From positions 3,668,001 through 3,732,000 of the forward strand of contig NZ_CP095071.1 of assembly GCF_022919575.1 (NCBI RefSeq): a DNA stretch of 64,000 bases. The letters are read 5' to 3'. Position 1 is the first letter of the stretch. The number at the start of each line of letters is the position of its first letter. The translations under genes were made by a program, and so were the position numbers. Of this stretch, positions 51,206 through 60,086 are shown in pieces. The stretch comes from Gracilibacillus salinarum (GTDB taxonomy: Bacteria; Bacillota; Bacilli; Bacillales; Amphibacillaceae). The notes under the pieces are model-generated. The model was not told where the DNA came from. It saw nothing but the letters and a program-made list of their open reading frames with translations, and searched no databases.

Positions 51206-52489
51206 ATGGCAGACTTAAGCATTGATATAGCTGGTATCCAATCACCGAATCCATTCTGGTTAGCGTCAGGTCCTCCTACCAATTCGGGTTATCAAGTCCA
51301 GCGTGCATTTGAGGCAGGATGGGGAGGAGCTGTGTGGAAGACGCTTGGTGAACCGGTATTAAATGTTTCATCCCGTTTTGCAGCGCTTCATTACAATAAT
51401 CAACGTGTGGTCGGTTTTAATAATATTGAGTTAATTACCGATCGTTCCTTAGAAGAGAATTTACAGGAAATCTATGAAACAAAAAAGAAATACCCAAATC
51501 ATGCCATTATCGCATCTTTAATGGTTGAACCAGAAAGAGAAAAGTGGCATGAAATTATCAAACGCGTGGAGGATACAGGTGTAGATGGCTATGAATTAAA
51601 TTTCGGCTGTCCCCATGGTATGGCAGAAAGAGGAATGGGTTCGGCTTCTGGTCAGGTTCCGGAACTTGTTGAAAAACAAACCTATTGGACAAAGGAAGTA
51701 GCATCTAAACCGGTTATTGTAAAGTTGACGCCGAACATAACGGATATCACTTTTACTGCGAAGGCTGCGGTTAAAGGTGGGGCAGATTCTATCAGCATGA
51801 TTAATACGATTAATAGTTTAGCAGGAGTTGACATCGATACGTGGGACACAATTCCGCATGTAGGGCATAAAGGCGCCCACGGCGGGTACTGTGGGCCGGC
51901 GGTAAAACCTATTGCGCTTCATATGGTGGGAGATTGTGCCCGTAACCCAGCAATAGATATTCCGATATCTGGTATCGGTGGTGTATCAAACTGGAAAGAC
52001 GCTGTTGAGTTTATGTTAATGGGTTCAACCAGTGTACAAGTATGTACGGCTGGGATGCATCACGGTTTTCGGATCGTGGAGGATATGATAGAGGGATTAG
52101 ATAATTATTTAGATGCCAAAGGTATTGATTCTGTCATGGACATCGTCGGAAAAACCGTTCCGAAATATGCAGATTGGGGTGATTTGGATTTAAATTATAA
52201 GGTTGTTGCGAAGATTAATAATGATGTCTGTATTAATTGTAATAAGTGCCATATTGCTTGTGAAGACACATCACATCAGTGCATTGATATGTTGAAAAAT
52301 GATCAGGGTATTCCATATCTTGAGGTGAGAGAAGAAGATTGTGTAGGTTGTAATTTATGTTCGATTGTTTGTCCGGTTGATGGTGCGATCGATATGGTCG
52401 AAGTGGGGAGCGAATTCTCTGCAATGACCTGGAATCAGCGCCAAGCTATCACAGGGATGGGAAATCGTTTAGCAGATGTGGGGAAGTAA
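51206..52489 (+). CDS. preA: dihydropyrimidine dehydrogenase subunit PreA
   Basis: A 427-aa protein made of an FMN-binding dihydroorotate-dehydrogenase-like barrel and a C-terminal pair of [4Fe-4S] centres. Barrel motifs are PFWLASGPPTNSGYQVQRAFEAGWGGAVWKT, NFGCPHGMAERGMGSA and PISGIGGVSNWKDAVEFMLMGSTSVQVCTA. The ferredoxin part has CINCNKCHIAC and CVGCNLCSIVC near residues 345-395. It forms the pyrimidine-reducing site fed by PreT. The start is the ATG at 51206 behind AAAGGGGGT; the longer frame into preT is chance. Confidence 0.96.
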   Translation: MADLSIDIAGIQSPNPFWLASGPPTNSGYQVQRAFEAGWGGAVWKTLGEPVLNVSSRFAALHYNNQRVVGFNNIELITDRSLEENLQEIYETKKKYPNHAIIASLMVEPEREKWHEIIKRVEDTGVDGYELNFGCPHGMAERGMGSASGQVPELVEKQTYWTKEVASKPVIVKLTPNITDITFTAKAAVKGGADSISMINTINSLAGVDIDTWDTIPHVGHKGAHGGYCGPAVKPIALHMVGDCARNPAIDIPISGIGGVSNWKDAVEFMLMGSTSVQVCTAGMHHGFRIVEDMIEGLDNYLDAKGIDSVMDIVGKTVPKYADWGDLDLNYKVVAKINNDVCINCNKCHIACEDTSHQCIDMLKNDQGIPYLEVREEDCVGCNLCSIVCPVDGAIDMVEVGSEFSAMTWNQRQAITGMGNRLADVGK

Positions 52490-52519
52490 TAATCGGTAAT
52501 CATAATAGGAGGTGCCCGA

Positions 52520-53941
52520 ATGGGGTTGAAATTGATTAAGAATGGAACTATTGTTACAGCATCTGATATGTATAAGGCAGATATATTAATAGAGGGTGAA
52601 CAGGTCGCTTTAATTGGAACAAATTTAACATATGACAATGCAGAAATTATTGATGCGGAAGGATATTATGTCATGCCGGGCGGTGTAGATCCACACACAC
52701 ATTTAGAGATGCCTTTTGGTGGTACAGTCAGTAAGGATGATTTTGAAACGGGAACGATCGCTGCAGCGTTTGGAGGTACGACAACGTTGATCGATTTTTG
52801 TATTACCCGAAAAGGTGAATCCCTTCAAAATCCTATTCGGGAATGGCATGCCAAATCAAAAGATAAAGCTGTGATCGATTACAGCTTTCACTTAATGATT
52901 GGCGAAATAAACGACGAAGTCATGAAGGAATTACCGGTTATTTTAAAGGAAGAAGGGATTACTTCTTTTAAAGTTTTTATGGCATATAAAGATGTTTTTC
53001 AAGCAGATGATGGTACCCTTTTTCAGACGTTACAGACGGCGAAAGAGCTAGGAGCACTTGTCATGGTCCATGCAGAGAACGGAGATGTGATTGACTACTT
53101 AGTGAATGAAGCATTGTCAGCTGGTAACACAGCGCCGATCTATCATGCCCTGACACGACCGCCGGAAGCTGAGGGAGAAGCAACAGCGAGAGCAGCAGAA
53201 CTAACTGGATTAGCAGGTTCCCAGTTATATGTTGTTCATGTTTCTTGTGAAGAAAGTGCCAGCAAAATTAAAGAAGCTCGGGAGAAAGGCTATGACGTAT
53301 GGGGGGAAACATGCCCGCAATATTTAGTACTGGATCAGGATAAGTTAGACTTACCAGATTTTGAAGGTGCTAAATACGTTTGGTCACCTCCATTGCGGGA
53401 AAAGTGGAATCAAGACAAATTATGGAGTGCGCTGAAGAATGGCAGTCTGCAAACGATTGGATCGGATCAATGCTCATTTGATTTTGATGGTCAGAAAACG
53501 TTAGGAGAAGGCGATTTCTCTAAAATTCCCAACGGCGGACCGATGATAGAAGATCGTTTTAGTATATTATTTTCAGAAGGTGTGAAGAAGGGACGAATTA
53601 GTATTAATCAATTTGTCGATATGATTTCGACCAGATCAGCTAAGCTATTTGGGATGTATCCGAAAAAAGGAACGATTGCTGTTGGATCAGATGCGGATAT
53701 TGTATTGTTTGATCCAGTTAAAGAGCGAACTATTTCAGTGGATACCCACCATATGGCGGTAGATTACAGTGCTTTCGAAGGGATGCAGGTCACAGGTGAA
53801 CCTGTAACTGTACTGTCGAGAGGCGAATTTGTCATTAAGGATCAGCAATTTGTCGGTACATTAGGTGCTGGTCAGTACATTAAACGAGCGCGGTATGGTG
53901 AGAGATTGGTTAATCAAGCAGATAGAATTGCCTTGAAATAG
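52520..53941 (+). CDS. hydA: dihydropyrimidinase
   Basis: A 473-aa cyclic amidohydrolase that opens dihydrouracil or dihydrothymine to the N-carbamoyl amino acid. Metal ligands are H59 and H61 (DPHTHLEMP), the carboxylated lysine K151 (TSFKVFMAYKD), later histidines in VHAENGD and VVHVSCEES, and the aspartate in IGSDQCSFDFDG. Length is typical of hydantoinases. AGGAGGTG precedes the ATG. Its position between preA and the regulator gene makes pyrimidine, rather than free hydantoin, the likely substrate. Confidence 0.94.
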   Translation: MGLKLIKNGTIVTASDMYKADILIEGEQVALIGTNLTYDNAEIIDAEGYYVMPGGVDPHTHLEMPFGGTVSKDDFETGTIAAAFGGTTTLIDFCITRKGESLQNPIREWHAKSKDKAVIDYSFHLMIGEINDEVMKELPVILKEEGITSFKVFMAYKDVFQADDGTLFQTLQTAKELGALVMVHAENGDVIDYLVNEALSAGNTAPIYHALTRPPEAEGEATARAAELTGLAGSQLYVVHVSCEESASKIKEAREKGYDVWGETCPQYLVLDQDKLDLPDFEGAKYVWSPPLREKWNQDKLWSALKNGSLQTIGSDQCSFDFDGQKTLGEGDFSKIPNGGPMIEDRFSILFSEGVKKGRISINQFVDMISTRSAKLFGMYPKKGTIAVGSDADIVLFDPVKERTISVDTHHMAVDYSAFEGMQVTGEPVTVLSRGEFVIKDQQFVGTLGAGQYIKRARYGERLVNQADRIALK

Positions 53942-53962
53942 CATGATAAAGGAAGTGATGGC

Positions 53963-54172
53963 TTGTCAGCATTTAATTTGTATGTGGAAGAGCGAAGAGG
54001 TATTGATGATTTATTGATGAAAGGCTATAGCATCATTGGTCTTCAAGATAATCTAGACGGCGCTATCGTATTTTTGCAAAAAGAAGCAGTTATTGAAAGT
54101 ATTCAAGTAAATATAGCAGATACCCGTAAATACCTTTCTAATGTCATGCTGCATCAAAATATATCACGTTAA
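53963..54172 (+). CDS. small protein of unknown function in the pyrimidine cluster
   Basis: A 69-aa protein that I do not recognise. It starts with TTG at 53963 behind AAAGGAAGTGAT. The sequence alternates charged and hydrophobic residues (EERRGIDDLLMKGYSIIGLQDNLDGAIVFLQKEAVIESIQVN) and looks like a small alpha/beta fold without a signal peptide or membrane helix. It lies 22 bp after hydA in the same direction, so it is probably co-transcribed. A chaperone or regulatory role is possible but nothing shows it. Confidence 0.6.
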   Translation: MSAFNLYVEERRGIDDLLMKGYSIIGLQDNLDGAIVFLQKEAVIESIQVNIADTRKYLSNVMLHQNISR

Positions 54173-54337
54173 CGCAGAAGCGTAATTGCAAAATAATAGA
54201 CAGATTTATTCACAGAGTGCATGTCAAAGGTGGAAAAAAATGTTACGTTATCGGTGAGAGATCAATATGCCAATAGACTTCCTAGAGCATCTCCGTTTGA
54301 TCAGTAGAATAGCTGAATTCTGAGGAGGAGAAGTAAT

Positions 54338-55996
54338 ATGTCTGCAATCAAGTTAACGGTAAGAGAGGTCTTAGAGGATGCATGTTTTGAACAAGCAGAA
54401 TTGGTTGCCGGTGATAAAGGATTAGATAACATTGTCCGCTGGGTGCACATTATGGAAGTGACGAACATTGATAATCTGCTAAACGGGTCAGAATTGATTT
54501 TATCGACTGGTGTTGGATGGCGAGATTTTAAAGGCGCGTGTGTTTCTTACTTCCAACAATTAATTGATGCAGGAGTTGCTGCTCTCTGCATCGAATTGGT
54601 TAAGTATGCCAATTCGATTCCTCAAGAAATGTTAGAATTGGCGAATGAACATCGGATACCTTTAATTGTTTTCCATCAGGAAGTGCGATTTATTGATATT
54701 TCTCAAGTAATGAATAAACGTCTTGTCAACACACAATATCGCATCCTATCTGATTTAGAAGACTTCTCGAGCAAGCTTAATCAAGTTATGCTATTACCCA
54801 ATGCATGTCATCGTGTGTTGAAGCTTATTCATCAATATCTTCGTGTACAAGTAATTTATATCCCACATAACTCCGAAGACATTACCTTTCTCCCATTACC
54901 AAACAAAAATGAACAGCAGAAGTTAGTAGCGACGATTGAAGCTGATAAGGAAAATCGTGTTATTAATCGCAATAAACAATTCATCGCAACCGATCAATCC
55001 TATGTTGGTCAATCCGTTCAAGCAATGGATGTCAAATTTGCTGATATTATCTTTTTTACGAGATATCAGGCCATTACAGAATACGAGTTATTAGTTCTTG
55101 ACCGTTGTGCAAATGCGATTTCTCAGGATTTAATCAGAGCCTTTTATTTAGAAGAACAAAGGAAACAGAAAAAACAGCAATGGATTTACGAATGGATCAG
55201 TGGAAGCTATAAAGAAGAAGATATTATCCAATATTTAAGTTCATTAGACGCAACCATTAATCCAAATGGTGCTGTTGTTTGTGTTTGCCGTCTCCATGCG
55301 CTGATGCATGATGATAATCAGTCCTATCATATCGCTGTTTTTCGTAATGTTCTTCAGAAATATGGGTTTTTTCTGGTGTCGCTATACGATCAGAAGCAGT
55401 TCGTGTTTGTACTCGTAAACGTTCGAACTCAATGTGATTGGAAGTTAAGGTTGGAAAAAGTCATTCGACATATTGCGAATATGAATCTGTACAAATTAGA
55501 TACGACACCGTACGCTTGGCTTGGTGTCGGGAAGCTGACAGAAGATATTCACGAGATACAGGAAAGCTATCAGTCGGCTTTGGAGGCACTTGCTATTCAA
55601 AACCAGGCAAAAATAAAAGACAAAATATTTTATGAAGATTTACACATTTACCGATTGGTGGCCAGTTTAAATAAAGCAATCTGCCTGGAAGACTATATAC
55701 AAGAATACTTAGGCGAGGTTTTAGACTATGACGAAGCACATAATAGCGACTTACTCTATACGTTACAAAAATATCTGGAATGTAATGGATCGAAGAATGA
55801 TGCAGCGAAACGCTTATATGTAGTAAGACAAACCTTATACCACAGATTAAGTAAGTTGAAAGAATTACTTGGGGCAGATTTCATGGAACCTGCAAAACGT
55901 TCCACCATTGAATTTTTGATCCATGCCTACCGATATCAATATCCAAATCATGAACAACAGGTGTTGAAGTCAGTTGTGAAAGAAGGAAACGCATAG
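54338..55996 (+). CDS. PucR family transcriptional regulator
   Basis: A 552-aa regulator. The N-terminal PucR ligand/sensor domain covers about residues 5-130 (TVREVLEDACFEQAELVAGDKGLDNIVRWVHIMEV). The C-terminal PucR-type helix-turn-helix is at about 480-530 (YLECNGSKNDAAKRLYVVRQTLYHRLSKLKELLG). In B. subtilis PucR controls purine catabolism. Here the position between the catabolic genes and the dehydrogenase gene suggests that it senses a pyrimidine or beta-alanine-type product. The motif shared by three nearby promoters is its best candidate target. GAGGAGGAG precedes the ATG. Confidence 0.9.
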   Translation: MSAIKLTVREVLEDACFEQAELVAGDKGLDNIVRWVHIMEVTNIDNLLNGSELILSTGVGWRDFKGACVSYFQQLIDAGVAALCIELVKYANSIPQEMLELANEHRIPLIVFHQEVRFIDISQVMNKRLVNTQYRILSDLEDFSSKLNQVMLLPNACHRVLKLIHQYLRVQVIYIPHNSEDITFLPLPNKNEQQKLVATIEADKENRVINRNKQFIATDQSYVGQSVQAMDVKFADIIFFTRYQAITEYELLVLDRCANAISQDLIRAFYLEEQRKQKKQQWIYEWISGSYKEEDIIQYLSSLDATINPNGAVVCVCRLHALMHDDNQSYHIAVFRNVLQKYGFFLVSLYDQKQFVFVLVNVRTQCDWKLRLEKVIRHIANMNLYKLDTTPYAWLGVGKLTEDIHEIQESYQSALEALAIQNQAKIKDKIFYEDLHIYRLVASLNKAICLEDYIQEYLGEVLDYDEAHNSDLLYTLQKYLECNGSKNDAAKRLYVVRQTLYHRLSKLKELLGADFMEPAKRSTIEFLIHAYRYQYPNHEQQVLKSVVKEGNA

Positions 55997-56082
55997 TTTA
56001 AGACAATAGCGACTCTTATTGGAGAGTCGTATTATTGTGCGACAAAATCCTCTTAAAAAGCGTGAAAAGTATTTAGGTTTGA

Positions 56083-56128
56083 TTTGACTAATTGTCTAAT
56101 GCCACCACGTCAGGACCTAATTTATAAT
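56083..56128 (+). promoter_or_regulatory. shared motif and promoter, dehydrogenase-aminotransferase operon
   Basis: Motif TTTGACTAATTGTCTAATGC at 56083-56102; TATAAT at 56123-56128, 40 bp from motif start. No other -35 is evident. Confidence 0.65.
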
Positions 56129-56159
56129 AAGATCAATTATTACAGAAAAGAGGGTGATG

Positions 56160-57632
56160 ATGCCTATGTCAAAGATTGAGGTAGCAGGTGCGACGCTTCA
56201 GAATTTTATAAATGGGGAGTGGGTTGATGCTTATGCAACAGAATCTCAGCCAGTTGTTAATCCTGCAACGGAAGAATGTCTGACGAATGTCCCGTTATCT
56301 TCAGATGAGGATGTAGATAGAGCTGTTCAATCGTCTTTGTCTGCATTTGGGGAATGGAAGAAAACACCCGTGTCTAAGCGGGCTCGAATTTTATTTCGAT
56401 ATCATCAGTTGCTAACAGACCATCATCAGTTTTTGGCAGAGATGGTGTCAGAGGAAAATGGTAAAAGCTATAAGGAAGCATATGGTGAGGTGTTAAGAGG
56501 AATTGAGTGTGTAGAATTTGCGACAAGTGCTCCGACTTTAATGATGGGTGATAATTTATCTACTATCGCATCAGATATTGATTCTGAGTTCTTTCGTTAT
56601 CCAATTGGTGTCGTTGCTGGCATTGCTCCTTTTAATTTTCCAATGATGGTTCCGTGCTGGATGTTCCCAATCGCGATTGCTTGTGGAAATACTTTTCTAT
56701 TGAAACCATCTGAGAAAACCCCTTTACTAGCCAATAAGTTAGTAGCATTGTTGGATGAAGCGGGCTTGCCAAAAGGGGTATTGAACGTCGTACATGGCAC
56801 GCATGAAGTTGTCAATAGAATTTTGGATCATCCGGATATTGCGGCTGTATCCTTCGTCGGTTCAGATCCAGTGGCGAAATATGTGTATCAGAATGCTGCT
56901 TCAAATGGGAAAAGAGTGCAGGCATTAGCAGGAGCAAAAAATCATCATATTGTGCTACCAGATTGTGATCAGGATCGATCGATTGATCATATTATTAATT
57001 CTGCTTTTGGAAGCGCGGGACAACGGTGTATGGCATGTAGCGCCGTAATCGCTGTTGGTGATAAAGCAGATTCTTTTATCGCTATGCTTAAAAAGAAAGC
57101 TGATCAAATTAAAATTGGGAACGGAATGGACGAAGATGTGACCGTTACTCCATTAATAAGTCAAGAAAGCAGAAATAGAGCACTTGACTACATCGATAAA
57201 GGTATTGCGGAAGGAGCGCAACTCATTCGAGATGGCCGGATCGATATGGAAACCTTCAACAAAGGTAACTTTTTAGGGCCAACGATTTTTGATTATGTGA
57301 CTCCTGATATGTCAATAGCAGAGAATGAATTGTTTGCCCCGATTTTAAGTGTGATTCGTGCAGCAGACCTAAAGGAAGCGATCGATATCATCAATCAATC
57401 AAAATTTGGCAATTCGGCAACACTTTATACAAATAGTGCTTCTGCAGTGAGAACATTTCGAGAAGAAGCAGAGCCAGGTATGTTGGGTGTTAATGTAGGC
57501 GTTCCTGCCCCAATGGCCTTTTTCCCTTTCTCTGGATGGAAGCATTCTTTTTATGGTGACTTACATGTGAATGGAAAGGACGGAGTGGAATTTTATACAA
57601 GAAAGAAAATGATTACTTCAAGGTTTTATTAA
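56160..57632 (+). CDS. mmsA: CoA-acylating (methyl)malonate-semialdehyde dehydrogenase
   Basis: About 490 aa, an aldehyde dehydrogenase of the MmsA/IolA group, which oxidises malonate or methylmalonate semialdehyde to acetyl-CoA or propionyl-CoA with NAD. The catalytic cysteine is in FGSAGQRCMACSAV (about residue 290). NAD-binding blocks APFNFPMMVPCWMFPIAIACGNTFLLKPSEKTP and FVGSDPVAKYVY are present. It would complete uracil and thymine breakdown after the adjacent aminotransferase. Start codons at 56154, 56157, 56160 and 56166 are all possible; 56160 lies five bases after AGAGGG. Confidence 0.92.
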   Translation: MPMSKIEVAGATLQNFINGEWVDAYATESQPVVNPATEECLTNVPLSSDEDVDRAVQSSLSAFGEWKKTPVSKRARILFRYHQLLTDHHQFLAEMVSEENGKSYKEAYGEVLRGIECVEFATSAPTLMMGDNLSTIASDIDSEFFRYPIGVVAGIAPFNFPMMVPCWMFPIAIACGNTFLLKPSEKTPLLANKLVALLDEAGLPKGVLNVVHGTHEVVNRILDHPDIAAVSFVGSDPVAKYVYQNAASNGKRVQALAGAKNHHIVLPDCDQDRSIDHIINSAFGSAGQRCMACSAVIAVGDKADSFIAMLKKKADQIKIGNGMDEDVTVTPLISQESRNRALDYIDKGIAEGAQLIRDGRIDMETFNKGNFLGPTIFDYVTPDMSIAENELFAPILSVIRAADLKEAIDIINQSKFGNSATLYTNSASAVRTFREEAEPGMLGVNVGVPAPMAFFPFSGWKHSFYGDLHVNGKDGVEFYTRKKMITSRFY

Positions 57633-57646
57633 CAGGGAGGGAAATT

Positions 57647-58990
57647 ATGATCAAGAATGTAGCAAGCACGCCTTTAGAGAAAGATTCCCAATATATCTGG
57701 CATTCGATGAAGAAGTATCATCCTGACTCGACGATGATAGTGAAACATGCAGACGGCTCTTGGGTTACAGATGTGGAAGGCAAACGCTATCTAGATGCAA
57801 TGAGCGGGTTGTGGTGTGTAAATGTAGGGTATGGGAGAGCTGAATTGGCAGAAGCTGCTTATCAGCAAATGAAAGAACTGGCTTATTATCCACTGACACA
57901 AAGTCATCTTCCAGCCATTCAACTAGCTGAAAAACTAAATGAATGGCTCGGTGATGAATATGTCTTTTTTTTCTCCAATAGTGGATCGGAAGCAAATGAA
58001 GTAGCGTTCAAGATCGCTCGACAATACCATCGGCAAAACAACCAGCCTGACCGTTATAAGTTTATTTCACGTTACAGAGCCTATCATGGCAATTCGATGG
58101 GCGCTTTGGCAGCAACGGGACAGGCGGAGCGGAAATATTTATATGAACCACTTGCACCAGGGTTCTTGCACGTGGCACCGCCAGATTGTTATCGCAGTTC
58201 GCATCCTGCAGATGGTACATGTTGCAGTGAGAGTGCGAAGGATATTGAACGTGTGATGATGTGGGAGCTCGATCAGACAATCGCTGGTGTAATCATGGAA
58301 CCGATTATTACAGGTGGTGGCGTATTGGTTCCTCACCAGCATTATTTAAAGGAAGTAAGTGATAGTTGTCAGCGTCACGGAGCATTGCTGATCGTCGATG
58401 AAGTCATCAATGGATTCGGTCGAACCGGCAAACCATTTGGCTTTATGCATTATGACGTAAAACCTGACATCATTACGATGGCAAAAGGCTTAACAAGCGC
58501 TTATCTGCCATTATCAGCAACCGCTGTACGTAAAGATATCTATCAGGCTTTTCAGGGACGAGAGCCATATCACCATTTACGGCATATTAATACATTTGGT
58601 GGCAATCCAGCTGCATGTGCTGTTGCCTTGAAGAATTTAGAAATCTTAGAAAAAGAACAATTAGTCGAACGTGCTAAGCAGCTTGGATGTAGATTAGCAA
58701 TGGAGATGCAGGAACTATATCGTCATCCACGTGTAGGTGATGTCCGAATTAAAGGGTTACTGATGGGGATTGAATTAGTAGAAGATAAGCAGTCCAAGCA
58801 GCCTATTGAACCGGACAAAATTCAAGCAATAATAGCTCGTTGTAAAGAAAAAGGGTTAATTATCGGAAAGAATGGTGACACCGTTGCGGGTTACAATAAT
58901 ATCATCACCATTAGTCCGCCACTTAGTATAACGGATGACGATTTTGCATTTATGACACGTGTCTTAAAAGAATCAGTTGCAAGCCTTTAA
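57647..58990 (+). CDS. beta-alanine (omega-amino acid):pyruvate aminotransferase
   Basis: A 447-aa class III PLP aminotransferase. The Schiff-base lysine is K280 in TMAKGLTSAYLP. The cofactor-binding segment NSGSEANEVAFKIARQYH (111-128) and LLIVDEVINGFGRTGKPFG (248-266) are family marks. With mmsA 14 bp upstream it should convert beta-alanine or 3-aminoisobutyrate to the semialdehyde. The amino acceptor, pyruvate or 2-oxoglutarate, cannot be told from sequence. GGGAGGG precedes the ATG. Confidence 0.92.
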   Translation: MIKNVASTPLEKDSQYIWHSMKKYHPDSTMIVKHADGSWVTDVEGKRYLDAMSGLWCVNVGYGRAELAEAAYQQMKELAYYPLTQSHLPAIQLAEKLNEWLGDEYVFFFSNSGSEANEVAFKIARQYHRQNNQPDRYKFISRYRAYHGNSMGALAATGQAERKYLYEPLAPGFLHVAPPDCYRSSHPADGTCCSESAKDIERVMMWELDQTIAGVIMEPIITGGGVLVPHQHYLKEVSDSCQRHGALLIVDEVINGFGRTGKPFGFMHYDVKPDIITMAKGLTSAYLPLSATAVRKDIYQAFQGREPYHHLRHINTFGGNPAACAVALKNLEILEKEQLVERAKQLGCRLAMEMQELYRHPRVGDVRIKGLLMGIELVEDKQSKQPIEPDKIQAIIARCKEKGLIIGKNGDTVAGYNNIITISPPLSITDDDFAFMTRVLKESVASL

Positions 58991-59016
58991 CTCCTTTTTT
59001 GTGAAAGGAGTTTTTT
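58989..59016 (+). terminator. terminator of the mmsA operon
   Basis: AACTCCTTT and AAAGGAGTT around TTTGTG, then TTTTTT; it overlaps the stop codon of the aminotransferase gene. Confidence 0.92.
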
Positions 59017-59199
59017 GGTGGGAGATAAGAAAGTTAAACAGAGAAAACCAGAGATTTCGTTTGAATAGTGTAGCCATACAAGTAATGGTGCTGAACCTCT
59101 CCAAGCAAAGAACATAAACCTGTACCTGTTAAATAATCTTACTGTAAAGTTTCGGTGAATTCGCAAGATTTGATGGTTTGAAACATAATACTGCAAATT

Positions 59200-59244
59200 A
59201 ATTAACAGTTTGTCTAATGAGGTTGCCTGTTACAAGCAGTAAAA
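59200..59244 (+). promoter_or_regulatory. shared motif and promoter, pyrimidine-cluster ABC operon
   Basis: Motif ATTAACAGTTTGTCTAATGA at 59200-59219; TAAAAT at 59239-59244, 39 bp from motif start. The rest of the 59017-59309 gap shows no gene and no thiamine-riboswitch-like conserved blocks. Confidence 0.65.
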
Positions 59245-59309
59245 TGTTAAGAAAGATAACTTTGAAACAAAAATAGGTAAGAGCATTTTTGTGCGGGGAG
59301 GAATAATGA

Positions 59310-60083
59310 ATGAGCCTTGCTACTCCTGAGATTCAATTAGACCAAATAAGTATGACGTATCAGACGAATGACACGGAAGTATTAGCATTGCAGGATGTTT
59401 CCGTGGACATTCAGAAAGGTGAATTTGTTTCATTATTAGGTCCTTCAGGTTGTGGGAAAACAACACTGCTTAGAATAATGGCCGATTTAATTCAGCCTAC
59501 CGGAGGAGAAGTTACCGTTGACGGGAGTTCAGCACGGGAAGCAAGGCTGGCGCAGAAATATGGCATCGTCTTTCAGAGTCCCGTACTTTACGACTGGCGT
59601 AAGGTAAAACAAAATATTAATTTACCATTAGAACTGATGGGGATCGAAAAGAAAGAACGAGAACAACGTGTGGACTATCTGCTCAAATTAGTTGGATTGG
59701 ATGATTTTAAGAATAAGTATCCTTGGCAATTAAGCGGGGGAATGCAGCAGCGTGTCGCCATTGCTCGTGCACTTGCTATGGAACCGGAAATTTTATTAAT
59801 GGATGAACCTTTTTCTGCTTTGGATGAATTTACACGGGAACGGTTGAACGAAGAATTACTCTCCATTTGGAGTGAAGTGAACAACACGGTCGTGTTTGTT
59901 ACCCATAGTATTCCGGAATCTATCTTTTTATCAGATAGAGTATTGGTGCTGTCTCCACATCCAGGCAGGTTATCTGCTGTTATGGAGATTCCATTACCGA
60001 GACCACGAACGAAAGAGATGAGAAACAGTCCGGAGTTCTTTCAACTGATCACAACCATCCGTAATAGTTTTGAAGGGGTGTAA
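59310..60083 (+). CDS. ABC transporter ATPase (nitrate/sulfonate/pyrimidine type)
   Basis: A 257-aa ATPase with Walker A GPSGCGKTTLLR, Q-loop VFQSPVLYDWRKVKQN, signature [16 protein letters not shown], Walker B ILLMDEPFSALDE and switch histidine VTHSIPE. The group includes SsuB, TauB and ThiZ. Two distinct permeases and an NMT1/THI5-type binding protein follow, so this is one four-gene importer. GGGGAGGAA precedes the ATG, and the shared motif lies in its promoter. The cargo is probably a pyrimidine-ring compound used by the neighbouring enzymes. Confidence 0.9.
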   Translation: MSLATPEIQLDQISMTYQTNDTEVLALQDVSVDIQKGEFVSLLGPSGCGKTTLLRIMADLIQPTGGEVTVDGSSAREARLAQKYGIVFQSPVLYDWRKVKQNINLPLELMGIEKKEREQRVDYLLKLVGLDDFKNKYPWQLSGGMQQRVAIARALAMEPEILLMDEPFSALDEFTRERLNEELLSIWSEVNNTVVFVTHSIPESIFLSDRVLVLSPHPGRLSAVMEIPLPRPRTKEMRNSPEFFQLITTIRNSFEGV

Positions 60084-60086
60084 GAA

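Noticed and set aside
59017..59309. TPP riboswitch upstream of the NMT1/THI5-type transporter
   Set aside because: The conserved CTGAGA-type and later blocks of the THI element were not found; the shared activator-like motif explains the promoter better.
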